DNA of 64,000 bases, taken from positions 1 through 64,000 of the forward strand of contig CAJLCI010000005.1 in assembly GCA_905205065.1 (NCBI GenBank), given 5' to 3'. A program made the translations under genes and the position numbers. Below the pieces are notes generated by a model. It did not search any database and was not told where the DNA came from. It saw only the letters and a program-made list of their open reading frames with translations. This stretch comes from an uncultured Eubacteriales bacterium. GTDB taxonomy: Bacteria; Bacillota; Clostridia; Oscillospirales; CAG-272. Below, piece after piece: positions 43,101 through 51,467 of the stretch (within the stretch, counting starts at the first letter, position 1; each line of letters begins with the position of its first letter).

Positions 43101-43160
43101 TTAAATTCATTAATGTGTTTATTTGCTAAATATAAATGTAAAATTTAAGGCAATAGCTTA

Positions 43161-43195
43161 TGGCTGCTCAAATATTGAGCGGCCATATTTTATAT
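43161..43195 (+). terminator. Terminator closing the first Rhs cassette
   Basis: TGGCTGCTCA, AATAT and TGAGCGGCCA form a 10-bp hairpin with one wobble, followed by a T/A-rich tract. A near copy ends the second cassette at 47178-47212. Confidence 0.65.
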
Positions 43196-43219
43196 TTAGT
43201 AAAAAAACAATTTTATGTG

Positions 43220-44407
43220 TATAACTCAGATGGAAAGTTGATTTCAACTATTGACTTTAAAGCCCTGAAAGAGTATACTTATACATATGATATGGGCAAT
43301 CTTTCCAAGTATACAGAAAAAAGCTTCGTTCTTGACGGAAATGTAATAAAATCTCGGACTGTGGATTTTTCAATTGTATATGAATATGAGGACGGAAAGC
43401 TTGTCCGTACAAACTATATTTCTTCTGACGGAAGCGCAAGAACAGTAAGTACAGAATATCCTGAAAAAGAAAACAGACTTGTCAGGTTTGAAGCCGGAGG
43501 AAAAACCGTTACAAGCCGCAGCAAGACAGACGGTTTCGGACGCAAGATGTTTGACGAGCTTCAGCTCGGAACAGGATTCGTATCAAGACAGTTCAGCTAC
43601 TACGGCGGACAGGTAACCGAAGAACATTCGGAAAACGAGAAGCTGAAGTCAAGCCCGACAACGGCGCTTGTGAGTCAGATAGTATATACTGACGGAAGGA
43701 CTATCAGCTATGAATATGACGCGGAGGAACGGATTACAAAAATTACGGATACCGAAAACGGAGTAACCGAGTATACATATGACGCTTTGGGACAGCTTCT
43801 TACAGAGACGAAAAATGGAACTGCCGTAAATACAATGACATATGATGAGTACGGAAATATTCTCACAAAGAATGACATTGTATATACATACGGAAACGGA
43901 GTATGGAGAGATTTGCTTACCGGATACTGCGGTAAGACAATAACTTATGACGCGCAGGGAAATCCGCTTATGTATCTTGGAGAATCTCTGAGCTGGAGCA
44001 AGGGAAGACAGCTGAAGGCGTTCGGAAATAACTCGTATACCTATAACGCAAGCGGGGTCCGGACATCTAAGACTGTAGGACTGACAAAACACAATTATAC
44101 CCTTGACGGAACTAAAATTCTGAAGGAAGCATGGGGAAATAATACGATAATTCCGCTGTACAGCAATGAGACAGATATATGCGGAATTATATACAACAGC
44201 GAACCGTTTTACTTTATTAAAAATCTTCAGGGAGACATTTTATCGGTAACTGATAAGAACGGAACTGCCGTTGCCGGGTATTCATATGACGCGTGGGGCG
44301 TTTGTACAATAGTCAGCGATTTGTCGAACTGTAATATTGCAGAAGTTAATCCGTTCAGATACCGCGGTTATTATTACGACTCTGAAACTAAGCTGTATTA
44401 TCTTCAG
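43220..44407 (+). repeat. Rhs core direct repeat, copy 2
   Basis: This 1,188-bp copy of 40678-41865 lies within the orphan Rhs gene. The lack of visible substitutions implies a very recent duplication or continuing gene conversion. Confidence 0.92.
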
Positions 44408-45292
44408 GCAAGATATTATGATCCTGCTGCTGGCAGATTTATTAATGTCGATGATATAAATCTAATTTTAGCATTTGAGAGTTCATATTGCAGAAATTTA
44501 TATTCTTATTGTAAATGTGATCCAATGAATAGAAGTGATCCTCTTGGATATTTTGATTATATAATTAAACCTCTCTATGGGAAAGACCCATATGAATCGA
44601 ATTTTTCAATGTCTTTTGTTACGGCAAATAGTAGTTTAAACTTTACTTTTTCTGATTCATATTTTCGTAAACCAATACCAGATACATCGTGGCAAAATTC
44701 TTTTCTTTATTTAGGTTTTTCAACAGGCAAATTAATTGCCGGATCCGTTCTTCCAAATGGAGCAGCGTTTTATAGCTATTTTATGAGCGGAAACGCTGGT
44801 ATACTATACTATGATTATTTAACTGCATTTGAAGAAGATGATCTTATTAGAAGACAGATATTAAAGTATATTGAAAGTCTATATACGTATGTTTCTGAAG
44901 ATCCAATTTTAAAATGTTCTAACAATTTAAAAAATGAATTTGAATATATGTATTATGTAACAAGTAATATCTGTTCAGTAAATTGTAGTTCGTCTGACTG
45001 GAGGTTCGCTTTAAATACTCATAGAGTGGGGATTAAAGCTTTGGTACATAAATTTGGTGTTATAAAATATATATACTTTACAATTTATGCTTTTGACAGA
45101 TATCAATTTGAAAAAGGACAGTCCTTTGAAGTATTGGGATTTAATATTCCAGATAAATGGAATGGTAGTTTTATTGAAAGTGGATTAGCAAGTAATTTCA
45201 TATCCTTGGGAACAATGTATGGACGTATTACTATGCTTGATAAAGCAATAGTTTTGGAAACAAAATTGTCATCAACGCCTATATACTATTAG
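43220..45292 (+). CDS. Orphan Rhs tip cassette (truncated core plus alternative C-terminal domain)
   Basis: An open frame of about 690 residues (open from 43160, which overlaps the terminator hairpin) lacks everything upstream of the last 396 core residues. It then continues YYLQARYYDPAAGRFINVDD and, after CDPMNRSDPLGY, ends in a 246-residue domain unrelated to the tip of the upstream Rhs. No promoter or ribosome site is visible before it, so it is probably silent in place. By analogy with enterobacterial orphan rhs tips, recombination through the 1,188-bp repeat would join this tip to the full-length gene. The toxin activity is not recognised. Confidence 0.8.
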   Translation, partial: YNSDGKLISTIDFKALKEYTYTYDMGNLSKYTEKSFVLDGNVIKSRTVDFSIVYEYEDGKLVRTNYISSDGSARTVSTEYPEKENRLVRFEAGGKTVTSRSKTDGFGRKMFDELQLGTGFVSRQFSYYGGQVTEEHSENEKLKSSPTTALVSQIVYTDGRTISYEYDAEERITKITDTENGVTEYTYDALGQLLTETKNGTAVNTMTYDEYGNILTKNDIVYTYGNGVWRDLLTGYCGKTITYDAQGNPLMYLGESLSWSKGRQLKAFGNNSYTYNASGVRTSKTVGLTKHNYTLDGTKILKEAWGNNTIIPLYSNETDICGIIYNSEPFYFIKNLQGDILSVTDKNGTAVAGYSYDAWGVCTIVSDLSNCNIAEVNPFRYRGYYYDSETKLYYLQARYYDPAAGRFINVDDINLILAFESSYCRNLYSYCKCDPMNRSDPLGYFDYIIKPLYGKDPYESNFSMSFVTANSSLNFTFSDSYFRKPIPDTSWQNSFLYLGFSTGKLIAGSVLPNGAAFYSYFMSGNAGILYYDYLTAFEEDDLIRRQILKYIESLYTYVSEDPILKCSNNLKNEFEYMYYVTSNICSVNCSSSDWRFALNTHRVGIKALVHKFGVIKYIYFTIYAFDRYQFEKGQSFEVLGFNIPDKWNGSFIESGLASNFISLGTMYGRITMLDKAIVLETKLSSTPIYY

Positions 45293-45331
45293 CAATTACT
45301 GCAAAATGTTTATGCTATTAAAAGGAGATGT

Positions 45332-45832
45332 ATTGTTATAAGAAGAAAATATTTAAGTATTATATTAATTATTGCTGTTATTATTGTTATTGCTATAATA
45401 TTGTATTCTGCTGTAGATGTATATCGCTCTGGGTTTTTGAATGATATCATAATTGAATTAGGTCAGGGCAAGGCATATTTACCAGAGCGACGAGCAGATA
45501 TTTATTATCACGTTAAGTTTGGTTATCCTTGCGATGCATATCAATTTTTGTTGACGTCACAAGAACAAGACATTATTAAGTCATATGTAAATAGTAATTC
45601 GGGTATTTGGAGATTAGTTGATTATAATGTAATGACTGCTGTTGAGAACTATAACTATTCATATGGTAATAAAAAAATGGATTTTTCATCTATTGCTGTT
45701 GAAGATACATATTGCTGTATTATCACTACACGCAATGATGATTGGATAGGAGAGTTAATATTCCCTGCTGCGTTGTTTTTATGGGATAGCTGTAACGCGC
45801 AGTACTATTGTTTTTATATTTCAGGTAGGTAA
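45332..45832 (+). CDS. Candidate immunity protein with non-standard start
   Basis: About 166 residues, with an N-terminal membrane helix (YLSIILIIAVIIVIAIILYS) and a soluble domain (YQFLLTSQEQDIIKSYV, EDTYCCIITTRNDDW). The layout and motifs match the next gene, so the two are paralogues. In frame with the helix there is no ATG, GTG or TTG behind the AGGAG site at 45323-45327. ATT at 45332 is the best-placed codon, whereas the ATG at 45328 is out of frame. The gene may use a rare start, or it may have suffered a 1-base indel in the A-rich segment. It lies after the orphan tip, so an immunity role is inferred. Confidence 0.5.
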   Translation: MVIRRKYLSIILIIAVIIVIAIILYSAVDVYRSGFLNDIIIELGQGKAYLPERRADIYYHVKFGYPCDAYQFLLTSQEQDIIKSYVNSNSGIWRLVDYNVMTAVENYNYSYGNKKMDFSSIAVEDTYCCIITTRNDDWIGELIFPAALFLWDSCNAQYYCFYISGR

Positions 45833-45940
45833 ATGATTTGTTTACTTGTTTTAATGATGTTTATATAATTTAATGAATTGTTTTTTATTACTATTTAAAT
45901 AAATACCATTAATATATAGGCTCAATAATTGGAGAAAATA

Positions 45941-46393
45941 ATGAAATATTTAAAAATAATTATTTTGATAGTTATAATTATATTGCTATATCTATATCTT
46001 CCAAGACATTCTTGGGTGGAACAAGATGTAATTAATGAATTAAATAATAATTATATCTATATTCCCAATAGAAAGTCCGATGATTATTTTAAAGACATTA
46101 TTTTTAAAGAACAACAGGTATGGAAGTATGAGCTTTCTGAACAAGAGATGAAAGAGATTAACGAGTATATTGATAATGGGAATTTTGTAAGATTAACGGA
46201 AGATTCGTTTGATTATTTAAAACTATGGTGGTATGGTTCATATTCTTTAGTAAATTTTGATTTCCGGATAGGATTCAAAAACATAGATGTAGATAACTCT
46301 TACAGATGTTGTGTTTCATATCGAGGAAACTATGCAGAATTTGTTATAGACGCATCAAATTATAATTATTATATTTTAATATACGATAGTTGA
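45941..46393 (+). CDS. Candidate immunity protein, membrane-anchored, paralogue of preceding gene
   Basis: The 150-residue protein has a membrane helix (YLKIIILIVIIILLYLYL) and a soluble domain: VWKYELSEQEMKEINEYIDN, then VDNSYRCCVSYRGNYAEFVI. The helix, the E-Q-E helix start and the Y-x-C-x-I/V strand correspond to the preceding gene. The start at 45941 follows GGAG. Duplicated immunity genes are common behind Rhs and CDI tips. No biochemical role is known. Confidence 0.6.
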   Translation: MKYLKIIILIVIIILLYLYLPRHSWVEQDVINELNNNYIYIPNRKSDDYFKDIIFKEQQVWKYELSEQEMKEINEYIDNGNFVRLTEDSFDYLKLWWYGSYSLVNFDFRIGFKNIDVDNSYRCCVSYRGNYAEFVIDASNYNYYILIYDS

Positions 46394-46465
46394 GCTGTCA
46401 TTTTTAAGTAATATCATTAATTTAACAATATATTTATCGCATTTTTTATTAGAGGAAATTATTTT

Positions 46466-47062
46466 ATGAAAAAATTATCTTTTCTCAATCTATGTTGTAT
46501 TTTGATTAGTACTCTACTTTTGGGGGCGTGTTCGGCAATAAAAGACGAAATTTATAATTCTATTTTTATAAATGAACAAGAGCTTGCACATAATAAAACC
46601 GAACAATTATTGAAGGCTATTGAAAATAAAGATAAGGATAGCATTAAACAGATGTTTTCAAAAGCTGTAATATCTGAGGGAGAAATATTTGACGAAGAGA
46701 TAGATATGCTATTTGAATATTTTCGCGGAGAAGTGAAAAATGTTATTGATGCAAGTTGTGTAGGATCTGGGGAACTCGGAGAGGAAGGCAGTATAAAAAT
46801 TGCAGATTTTCAAAGCGTAGTAACGACGACGGAGGATAAATATGTACTTACAACGAGATACTATATTTCTGATACTGTTACTCGTGATAGAGTTGGAATA
46901 TATTCCTTTAATATTTTAAATCTTGAAGAATATCGAAAATATGATAAACCGGAGAAACAAGAAAATATAGAGTATGAGCCCGGAATAAACTTTAGTTATA
47001 TAAAGCAATGGGCAGATTATCATGGTATAGGTATTGCAGAATATGGTAAAGAAAATTCATAG
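46466..47062 (+). CDS. DUF5104-like lipoprotein, candidate immunity protein
   Basis: The 198-residue protein has a lipoprotein signal (LCCILISTLLLGACSAIK, with the lipidated Cys at residue 21). A helix-strand domain resembles DUF5104: EQLLKAIENKDKDSIKQMFS, VVTTTEDKYVLTTRYY, DRVGIYSFNIL. Such lipoproteins often sit near Rhs or polymorphic-toxin genes in Clostridia. They are thought, but not proven, to act as surface immunity factors. GAGGAAA precedes the ATG. It is the last gene of the second cassette before the terminator at 47178. Confidence 0.65.
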   Translation: MKKLSFLNLCCILISTLLLGACSAIKDEIYNSIFINEQELAHNKTEQLLKAIENKDKDSIKQMFSKAVISEGEIFDEEIDMLFEYFRGEVKNVIDASCVGSGELGEEGSIKIADFQSVVTTTEDKYVLTTRYYISDTVTRDRVGIYSFNILNLEEYRKYDKPEKQENIEYEPGINFSYIKQWADYHGIGIAEYGKENS

Positions 47063-47177
47063 AATATTTTATTATTTGTCAAAAGAAACATGTGTAAATT
47101 TTGTATAATTTTATATAAATTGACAAATAATTTTCACTTTAAGTTTATATAAATTATAAAATATTTCACGTGGTTTA

Positions 47178-47212
47178 TGGCTGCTCTATAATTGAGTAGC
47201 CACAATTTTTTA
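47178..47212 (+). terminator. Terminator closing the second Rhs cassette
   Basis: TGGCTGCTC, TATAATT and GAGTAGCCA pair and are followed by CAATTTTTTAT. The sequence closely resembles the hairpin at 43161-43195. Confidence 0.75.
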
Positions 47213-47690
47213 TATTCTCTTTTAGAAAGATGATGGATAGCGATGGTAGTGTGACCGTACCAAATTAGGTTATATAATTGATATTACCTGTTAGTTGTCT
47301 TTATATTTTTGAGTTTTGTTATGTTTTACAGATATATTTTTAAGAGTAATTTTATTGAAAAATGTAAGTAATACAACCAATACACCAATTTCTATTACTC
47401 TTAGTCTTTCTTGTTAAAACTGTAAATATTAAGTACGTCTAATAGCACTAAAATTAAGGTTAACTGGGAAACAAGAAACCAACATATACATTTTAATAGT
47501 CTTTTCGACGTTTCTTTTTAGTGAATTTCTTTGAATTTTTGATAGCCATACTAATATCGTTGCTTATATTTTTATTGGAGTTTATTCTTATTGATTTTTT
47601 AATGGACAATGTGGGATCGATAAGATACTGAGAAATGAATATAAACCGGCATAAATCCATATTTAGATATGTTTATTGTAAAAATAAAAG
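47213..47690. other. AT-rich region without a convincing gene
   Basis: Nearly 480 bases hold no frame of credible length, composition or ribosome site. The stretch may be decayed remnants of further tip or immunity genes, given its place at the end of the Rhs locus. I could not recognise any specific relic. Confidence 0.5.
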
Positions 47691-47750
47691 CACCTATTGA
47701 AAAGGACCTTTGTTCCAAAGGTTATTTTCAATAGATGTTTTTTTATTTAT
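47691..47750. terminator. Bidirectional terminator hairpin
   Basis: CACCTATTGAAAAGGACCTTTG and CAAAGGTTATTTTCAATAGATG pair imperfectly around TTC, with T-runs on both strands. It can end the XRE transcript (minus strand) just past its stop codon. Confidence 0.7.
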
Positions 47751-47757
47751 AATAAGG

Positions 47758-48129
47758 TCAGTATCTGACAAATCCCACGGTTCCGTTTAAAACATCAATA
47801 ATTATGATTAGTATTAAACTAAGGATTAAAATACCACATAATATAATGAGAAGTTTTATGTACCAATTCTTTTCGGATATAACCTTTTCATAAAGTTTAA
47901 TAAGCGGAGACGTATCGTCGTTATTGGTCTTAATATCATTTTCAAAGACCGAATCAAGGGAACCACCCATTGCTTTTACAATAGCATAAATGGAATCGAA
48001 AGAAGGGTTATCGGTCTGACCGGACAGAATTCGGCTTATCGTACTTTCGGGAATTCCGCTCTTTTCCGATATTTGTTTTGTTGTTAGTTTAGACTCATCC
48101 TTTAATTTCTTTAATGTTTCTGCTTTCAT
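47758..48129 (-). CDS. XRE-type helix-turn-helix regulator with C-terminal membrane helix
   Basis: The 123-residue protein has an N-terminal XRE domain (residues about 4-60: LTTKQISEKSGIPESTISRI, then LSGQTDNPSFDSIYAIVKAM). A short polar linker and a single C-terminal membrane helix (WYIKLLIILCGILILSLILI) follow. A membrane-tethered regulator can respond to envelope events or be released by proteolysis. The start at 48129 is taken at MKAETLKKL; the upstream TTG at 48147 is less likely. CGTAT/ATACG repeats upstream may be its operators. Confidence 0.8.
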   Translation of the reverse strand: MKAETLKKLKDESKLTTKQISEKSGIPESTISRILSGQTDNPSFDSIYAIVKAMGGSLDSVFENDIKTNNDDTSPLIKLYEKVISEKNWYIKLLIILCGILILSLILIIIIDVLNGTVGFVRY

Positions 48130-48188
48130 AAAAATACCAACTTGCAATATGTATTTAATTAAAAATCGTGTAAATACTTACCTTTCAG

Positions 48189-48203
48189 CGTATGTAAAAT
48201 ACG
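48189..48203. promoter_or_regulatory. Inverted repeat, possible XRE operator
   Basis: CGTAT-GTAAA-ATACG is a palindrome 60 bases upstream of the XRE gene. Related CGTATTTAC and ATATGTAATTAA motifs recur nearby (about 48150 and 48270-48290) in the same intergenic region. Confidence 0.45.
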
Positions 48204-48423
48204 AAAATGAAATTATATTTGCAATTATGAAACCGAAAATTGCATTCATGCAAGTGTATTTCATATTTGCGTATTTACAATATGTAATTAATGCGTTATA
48301 ATTGTGTCAAACAATTACTTATATATTATACTATATTTAAAAATATTTTGCAATATCTAAGTTCATTGTCAGATAAAAAATCTGGAAAAAAATCTATTTC
48401 AATCCATTATTAGGAGTATTAAA

Positions 48424-48729
48424 ATGAAAAATTCTAAAATTTGCAGATTTATCAACAGCTATTCAGAAATTAAAGGACTGCAAGAATGCCGTGCAGTTAT
48501 ATACTGCGCAGAGTTAGTATCTGAAGGAGTATACATGTCGGTAACACAAGAAAGTAAATCAGGTACGCTGATAGAAAATTGTATTTGTAAGTCGGCTACT
48601 TTTGAATTTATTACAGACCTTTTAAAGTATATAAGTGAAAACAGAATTGATCTTGGCTGTTGGTATGGTGTGCTTGACGATATGAATATAGAGTATTCAA
48701 TTTGCAGCGAAATTCCTAATATGGCTTAG
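48424..48729 (+). CDS. Small conserved protein (DUF6514-like)
   Basis: The 101-residue alpha/beta protein begins with a strand region (CRAVIYCAELVSEGVYMSV), followed by SATFEFITDLLKYISENRID and GVLDDM. The strand, helix and final D-D/E pattern suggests the DUF6514 group of Clostridia small proteins; this is a tentative match from memory. TAGGAG lies 8 bases before the ATG, and a strong terminator follows. Its function is unknown. Confidence 0.6.
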   Translation: MKNSKICRFINSYSEIKGLQECRAVIYCAELVSEGVYMSVTQESKSGTLIENCICKSATFEFITDLLKYISENRIDLGCWYGVLDDMNIEYSICSEIPNMA

Positions 48730-48772
48730 AATTGCATTTGTTTCAATAATAATAGTTAGACAAACAATAAAA

Positions 48773-48818
48773 AACAGCACAATGCAGCCACTAAAACGGC
48801 AGCAAATGTGCTGTTTTT
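48773..48818. terminator. Terminator between the 101-residue gene and nspC
   Basis: AACAGCACA and TGTGCTGTT pair over a 28-base loop and are followed by TTTTT on the plus strand. The reverse strand can serve as the end of the polyamine operon. Confidence 0.75.
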
Positions 48819-48825
48819 AATTCAT

Positions 48826-50055
48826 TCAGCTGCTTCCTAATTTTTTTCTAAAATCATGGTAATCAAAATTTGTAAGTTTTACAAGCTGTCCGCTAAAATT
48901 TCTTTTCCATATGTCCGGAAGCGGAATTCCGTTAAAAGTATTATTTTTGCATGTCGAATATATTGCCATATCTCCAAAAATCAAAATATCGTTTTCATGA
49001 AGTTCACGCGGAAAATTATAGTCTCCGATTATATCGCCTGCGAGGCAGGTAGGACCAGCCAGACGGTATAAAAAAGCAGAATTATTTGTTCTCTCCTGAC
49101 TCCCGGCGTTTTCGGCGCCGTAGAGAGGCGGTGTATACGGCATTTCAATAACGTCCGGCATATGGCAGGCTGCGCTTGTATCAAGAATTGCAATCCGATA
49201 ACTGTCATTTTGAACTATATCAAGTACACGGCATACCAAATATCCTGCATTTAACGCACACGCTTCTCCCGGCTCAAGGTATACTTTCACATCCCACTTT
49301 GTCTTAGCTTCCTCTATACATTGTTCTAACAACGGCATATTATAGTCTGCACGGGTGATGTGATGTCCTCCACCCATATTAAGCCATTTCATTCCGGGAA
49401 GTATATCTCCGAATTTTTTGTTTACGGCGTCTAAAGTTTTTCTGAGCGCGTCTGAATTCTGCTCGCAGAGAGTGTGAAAGTGGAGACCGTCCAAAAGTCC
49501 GATCAGTTCATCATTCATTTCACGCTCCCACTGCATTCGGGTAGTACCGAGACGGCTTCCCGCAGCGCATGGATCGTATATCTCATGTTCTTTTTGCGTG
49601 GAACATTCCGGATTTATACGAAGACCTATACTTTTTCCCGAATGCTTTGCTTTGGCTCCGAATTTTTTAAGCTGACCGGGAGAATTGAACACAATATGAT
49701 CAGCGTAATTCATAAGCTCGTCAAATTCTTTGTTTTGATATGCCGCGCAGAAAACATGCACCTCTTTATCGGGCATTTTTTCCGCACCGAGTCTTGCTTC
49801 AAATAATCCGCTTGCTTCCGTACCGCTGAGATATTGAGACAAAAGCGGATAAAAGTCGTAATTTGAGAAAGCCTTTTGGGCAAGTAAAATACTGCATTCT
49901 GTTTTTTTTATGACGGAAGCAAGAATTTCACAGTTTTTACGGAGACCAGCTTCGTCTATAACATAACAGGGAGTAGGAATATTTCCGAAAAGCGATTCCG
50001 GAGTTTTGCCCTCAAGCATAGCAAAGGGCGGACGATTATCTGTAATTTTATTCAT
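48826..50055 (-). CDS. nspC: Carboxynorspermidine/carboxyspermidine decarboxylase
   Basis: The 409-residue enzyme has an alanine-racemase fold. It is PLP-dependent, with the likely lysine at about residue 61 (LLAQKAFSNYD), and HIS/Gly-rich NMGGGHHITRADY around residue 225. YLEPGEACALNAGYLV and a DTSAACHMPDV stretch lie in the C-terminal half. It removes CO2 from carboxyspermidine (or carboxynorspermidine) to give spermidine (or norspermidine). It is the last gene of the operon, after the dehydrogenase that makes its substrate, and is cytoplasmic. Confidence 0.92.
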   Translation of the reverse strand: MNKITDNRPPFAMLEGKTPESLFGNIPTPCYVIDEAGLRKNCEILASVIKKTECSILLAQKAFSNYDFYPLLSQYLSGTEASGLFEARLGAEKMPDKEVHVFCAAYQNKEFDELMNYADHIVFNSPGQLKKFGAKAKHSGKSIGLRINPECSTQKEHEIYDPCAAGSRLGTTRMQWEREMNDELIGLLDGLHFHTLCEQNSDALRKTLDAVNKKFGDILPGMKWLNMGGGHHITRADYNMPLLEQCIEEAKTKWDVKVYLEPGEACALNAGYLVCRVLDIVQNDSYRIAILDTSAACHMPDVIEMPYTPPLYGAENAGSQERTNNSAFLYRLAGPTCLAGDIIGDYNFPRELHENDILIFGDMAIYSTCKNNTFNGIPLPDIWKRNFSGQLVKLTNFDYHDFRKKLGSS

Positions 50056-50158
50056 CAGTATAGCAATACCTTTTTGTATACTAAAGTCTTGTCCTTACTT
50101 TGAATTGCCGAAAAAATGACCTGAACAGAACGTGATGTAACCTATCTTATTGTTGTAT

Positions 50159-51421
50159 TCAGGATTCTACTAATACCGGATTACGGTTTTCTCTACGTGG
50201 GAGTCCGTATTTGTCGAGAGCGTCGAGAAACGGATCCGGATCAAACTCTTCTACCGTATAAACGCCCGACTTACTCCATTTTCCGGTCAGCATCATAAGA
50301 GCGCCGCACATTGCCGGTACGCCTGTTGTATAGCTGATTGCCTGGCTGCCTACCTCTTTATAGCATTCCTGATGATCGCATACATTATAAATATAATAAT
50401 TCTTGGTTTCGCCGTCTTTTTTGCCTGTAAAAATACAGCCGATGTTTGTCTTTCCGTGTGTACGCGGACCGAGGCTTGCAGGATCAGGGAGTAACGCTTT
50501 TAAAAACTTAATCGGGACTATTTCCCGTCCTTCAAAGTTTACCGGCACCGTTGAAAGCATACCGACATTTTCAAGACATTTCATATGCGTAAGATAACTT
50601 TGACCGAATGTCATAAAAAACCGTATTCTTTTAACTTCGGGAATATTTAAAGCTATAGATTCAATTTCTTCATGATGCAGCAGATACATGTCCTTGTTTC
50701 CGACACAGTCGAAATTGTATTCACGCTTTATGCTCATTGCGGGAATTTCAATCCAATGCCCGTTCTCCCAATAGCTTCCGGGTGCGGAAACTTCCCTAAG
50801 ATTTACTTCGGGGTTAAAGTTTGTTGCAAACGGGTATCCGTGATCTCCGCCGTTGCAGTCGAGAATATCAATTGTATCGATTGTATCAAACTCATGTTTT
50901 TTTGCGTATGCACAGTAAGCTTGGGTAACGCCGGGATCAAAGCCGCAGCCAAGTAATGCGGTAAGTCCGGCCTTTTCAAATTTTTCACGGTACGCCCACT
51001 GCCAGCTGTAATCAAAATATGCAGAAAATCCCTTTTCTCTGCACCTTTGTTCATAAATTTTTCTCCACTCAGGATCATCTGTGTCTTCAGGCTCATAATT
51101 CGCCGTGTCCATATAATTTACGCCACAGGCAAGACATGCATCCATTATAGTAAGATCCTGATAGGGAAGAGCTATATTCATTACAAGCTCCGGCTTATAA
51201 TCGTTTATAAGTTTTATCAGCTGATTAATATCGTCTGCATCTACCTGCGCTGTTGAAATTTTTGTATTTGTTTTGTCTGCAAGCTCAGATGCAAGCTTAT
51301 CGCATTTTGATTTGGTTCGGCTCGCAATGCACAGCTCTGTAAATACGTCGCTGACCTGACAGCATTTTTTTATGGCGACGGAGGCAACGCCCCCACACCC
51401 GATCACTAATACTCTGCTCAT
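50159..51421 (-). CDS. Carboxy(nor)spermidine synthase (saccharopine dehydrogenase family)
   Basis: The 420-residue NAD(P)H enzyme has the Rossmann motif VLVIGCGGVASVAIKKC at the N-terminus. The saccharopine-dehydrogenase-like middle reads LLGCGFDPGVTQAYCAYAKK, and DCNGGDHGYPFATNF is typical of carboxynorspermidine synthases. It condenses putrescine (or diaminopropane) with aspartate semialdehyde and reduces the imine, giving carboxyspermidine for NspC. The start at 51421 is the family N-terminus MSRVLVIG. It lies between speB and nspC, matching the pathway order. Confidence 0.92.
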   Translation of the reverse strand: MSRVLVIGCGGVASVAIKKCCQVSDVFTELCIASRTKSKCDKLASELADKTNTKISTAQVDADDINQLIKLINDYKPELVMNIALPYQDLTIMDACLACGVNYMDTANYEPEDTDDPEWRKIYEQRCREKGFSAYFDYSWQWAYREKFEKAGLTALLGCGFDPGVTQAYCAYAKKHEFDTIDTIDILDCNGGDHGYPFATNFNPEVNLREVSAPGSYWENGHWIEIPAMSIKREYNFDCVGNKDMYLLHHEEIESIALNIPEVKRIRFFMTFGQSYLTHMKCLENVGMLSTVPVNFEGREIVPIKFLKALLPDPASLGPRTHGKTNIGCIFTGKKDGETKNYYIYNVCDHQECYKEVGSQAISYTTGVPAMCGALMMLTGKWSKSGVYTVEEFDPDPFLDALDKYGLPRRENRNPVLVES

Positions 51422-51467
51422 TTTTATGACCATTCCTTTCAATGTATAATATATACGTTTGGTAGGT

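Noticed and set aside
43160..43219. N-terminal 20 codons of the orphan Rhs frame
   Set aside because: They overlap the terminator hairpin of the first cassette and lack a ribosome site, so translation from there is unlikely.
36700..45292. Many 60 to 170 codon minus-strand frames under the Rhs genes
   Set aside because: They are antisense shadows of the repetitive Rhs coding sequence. Identical copies occur in both repeats.
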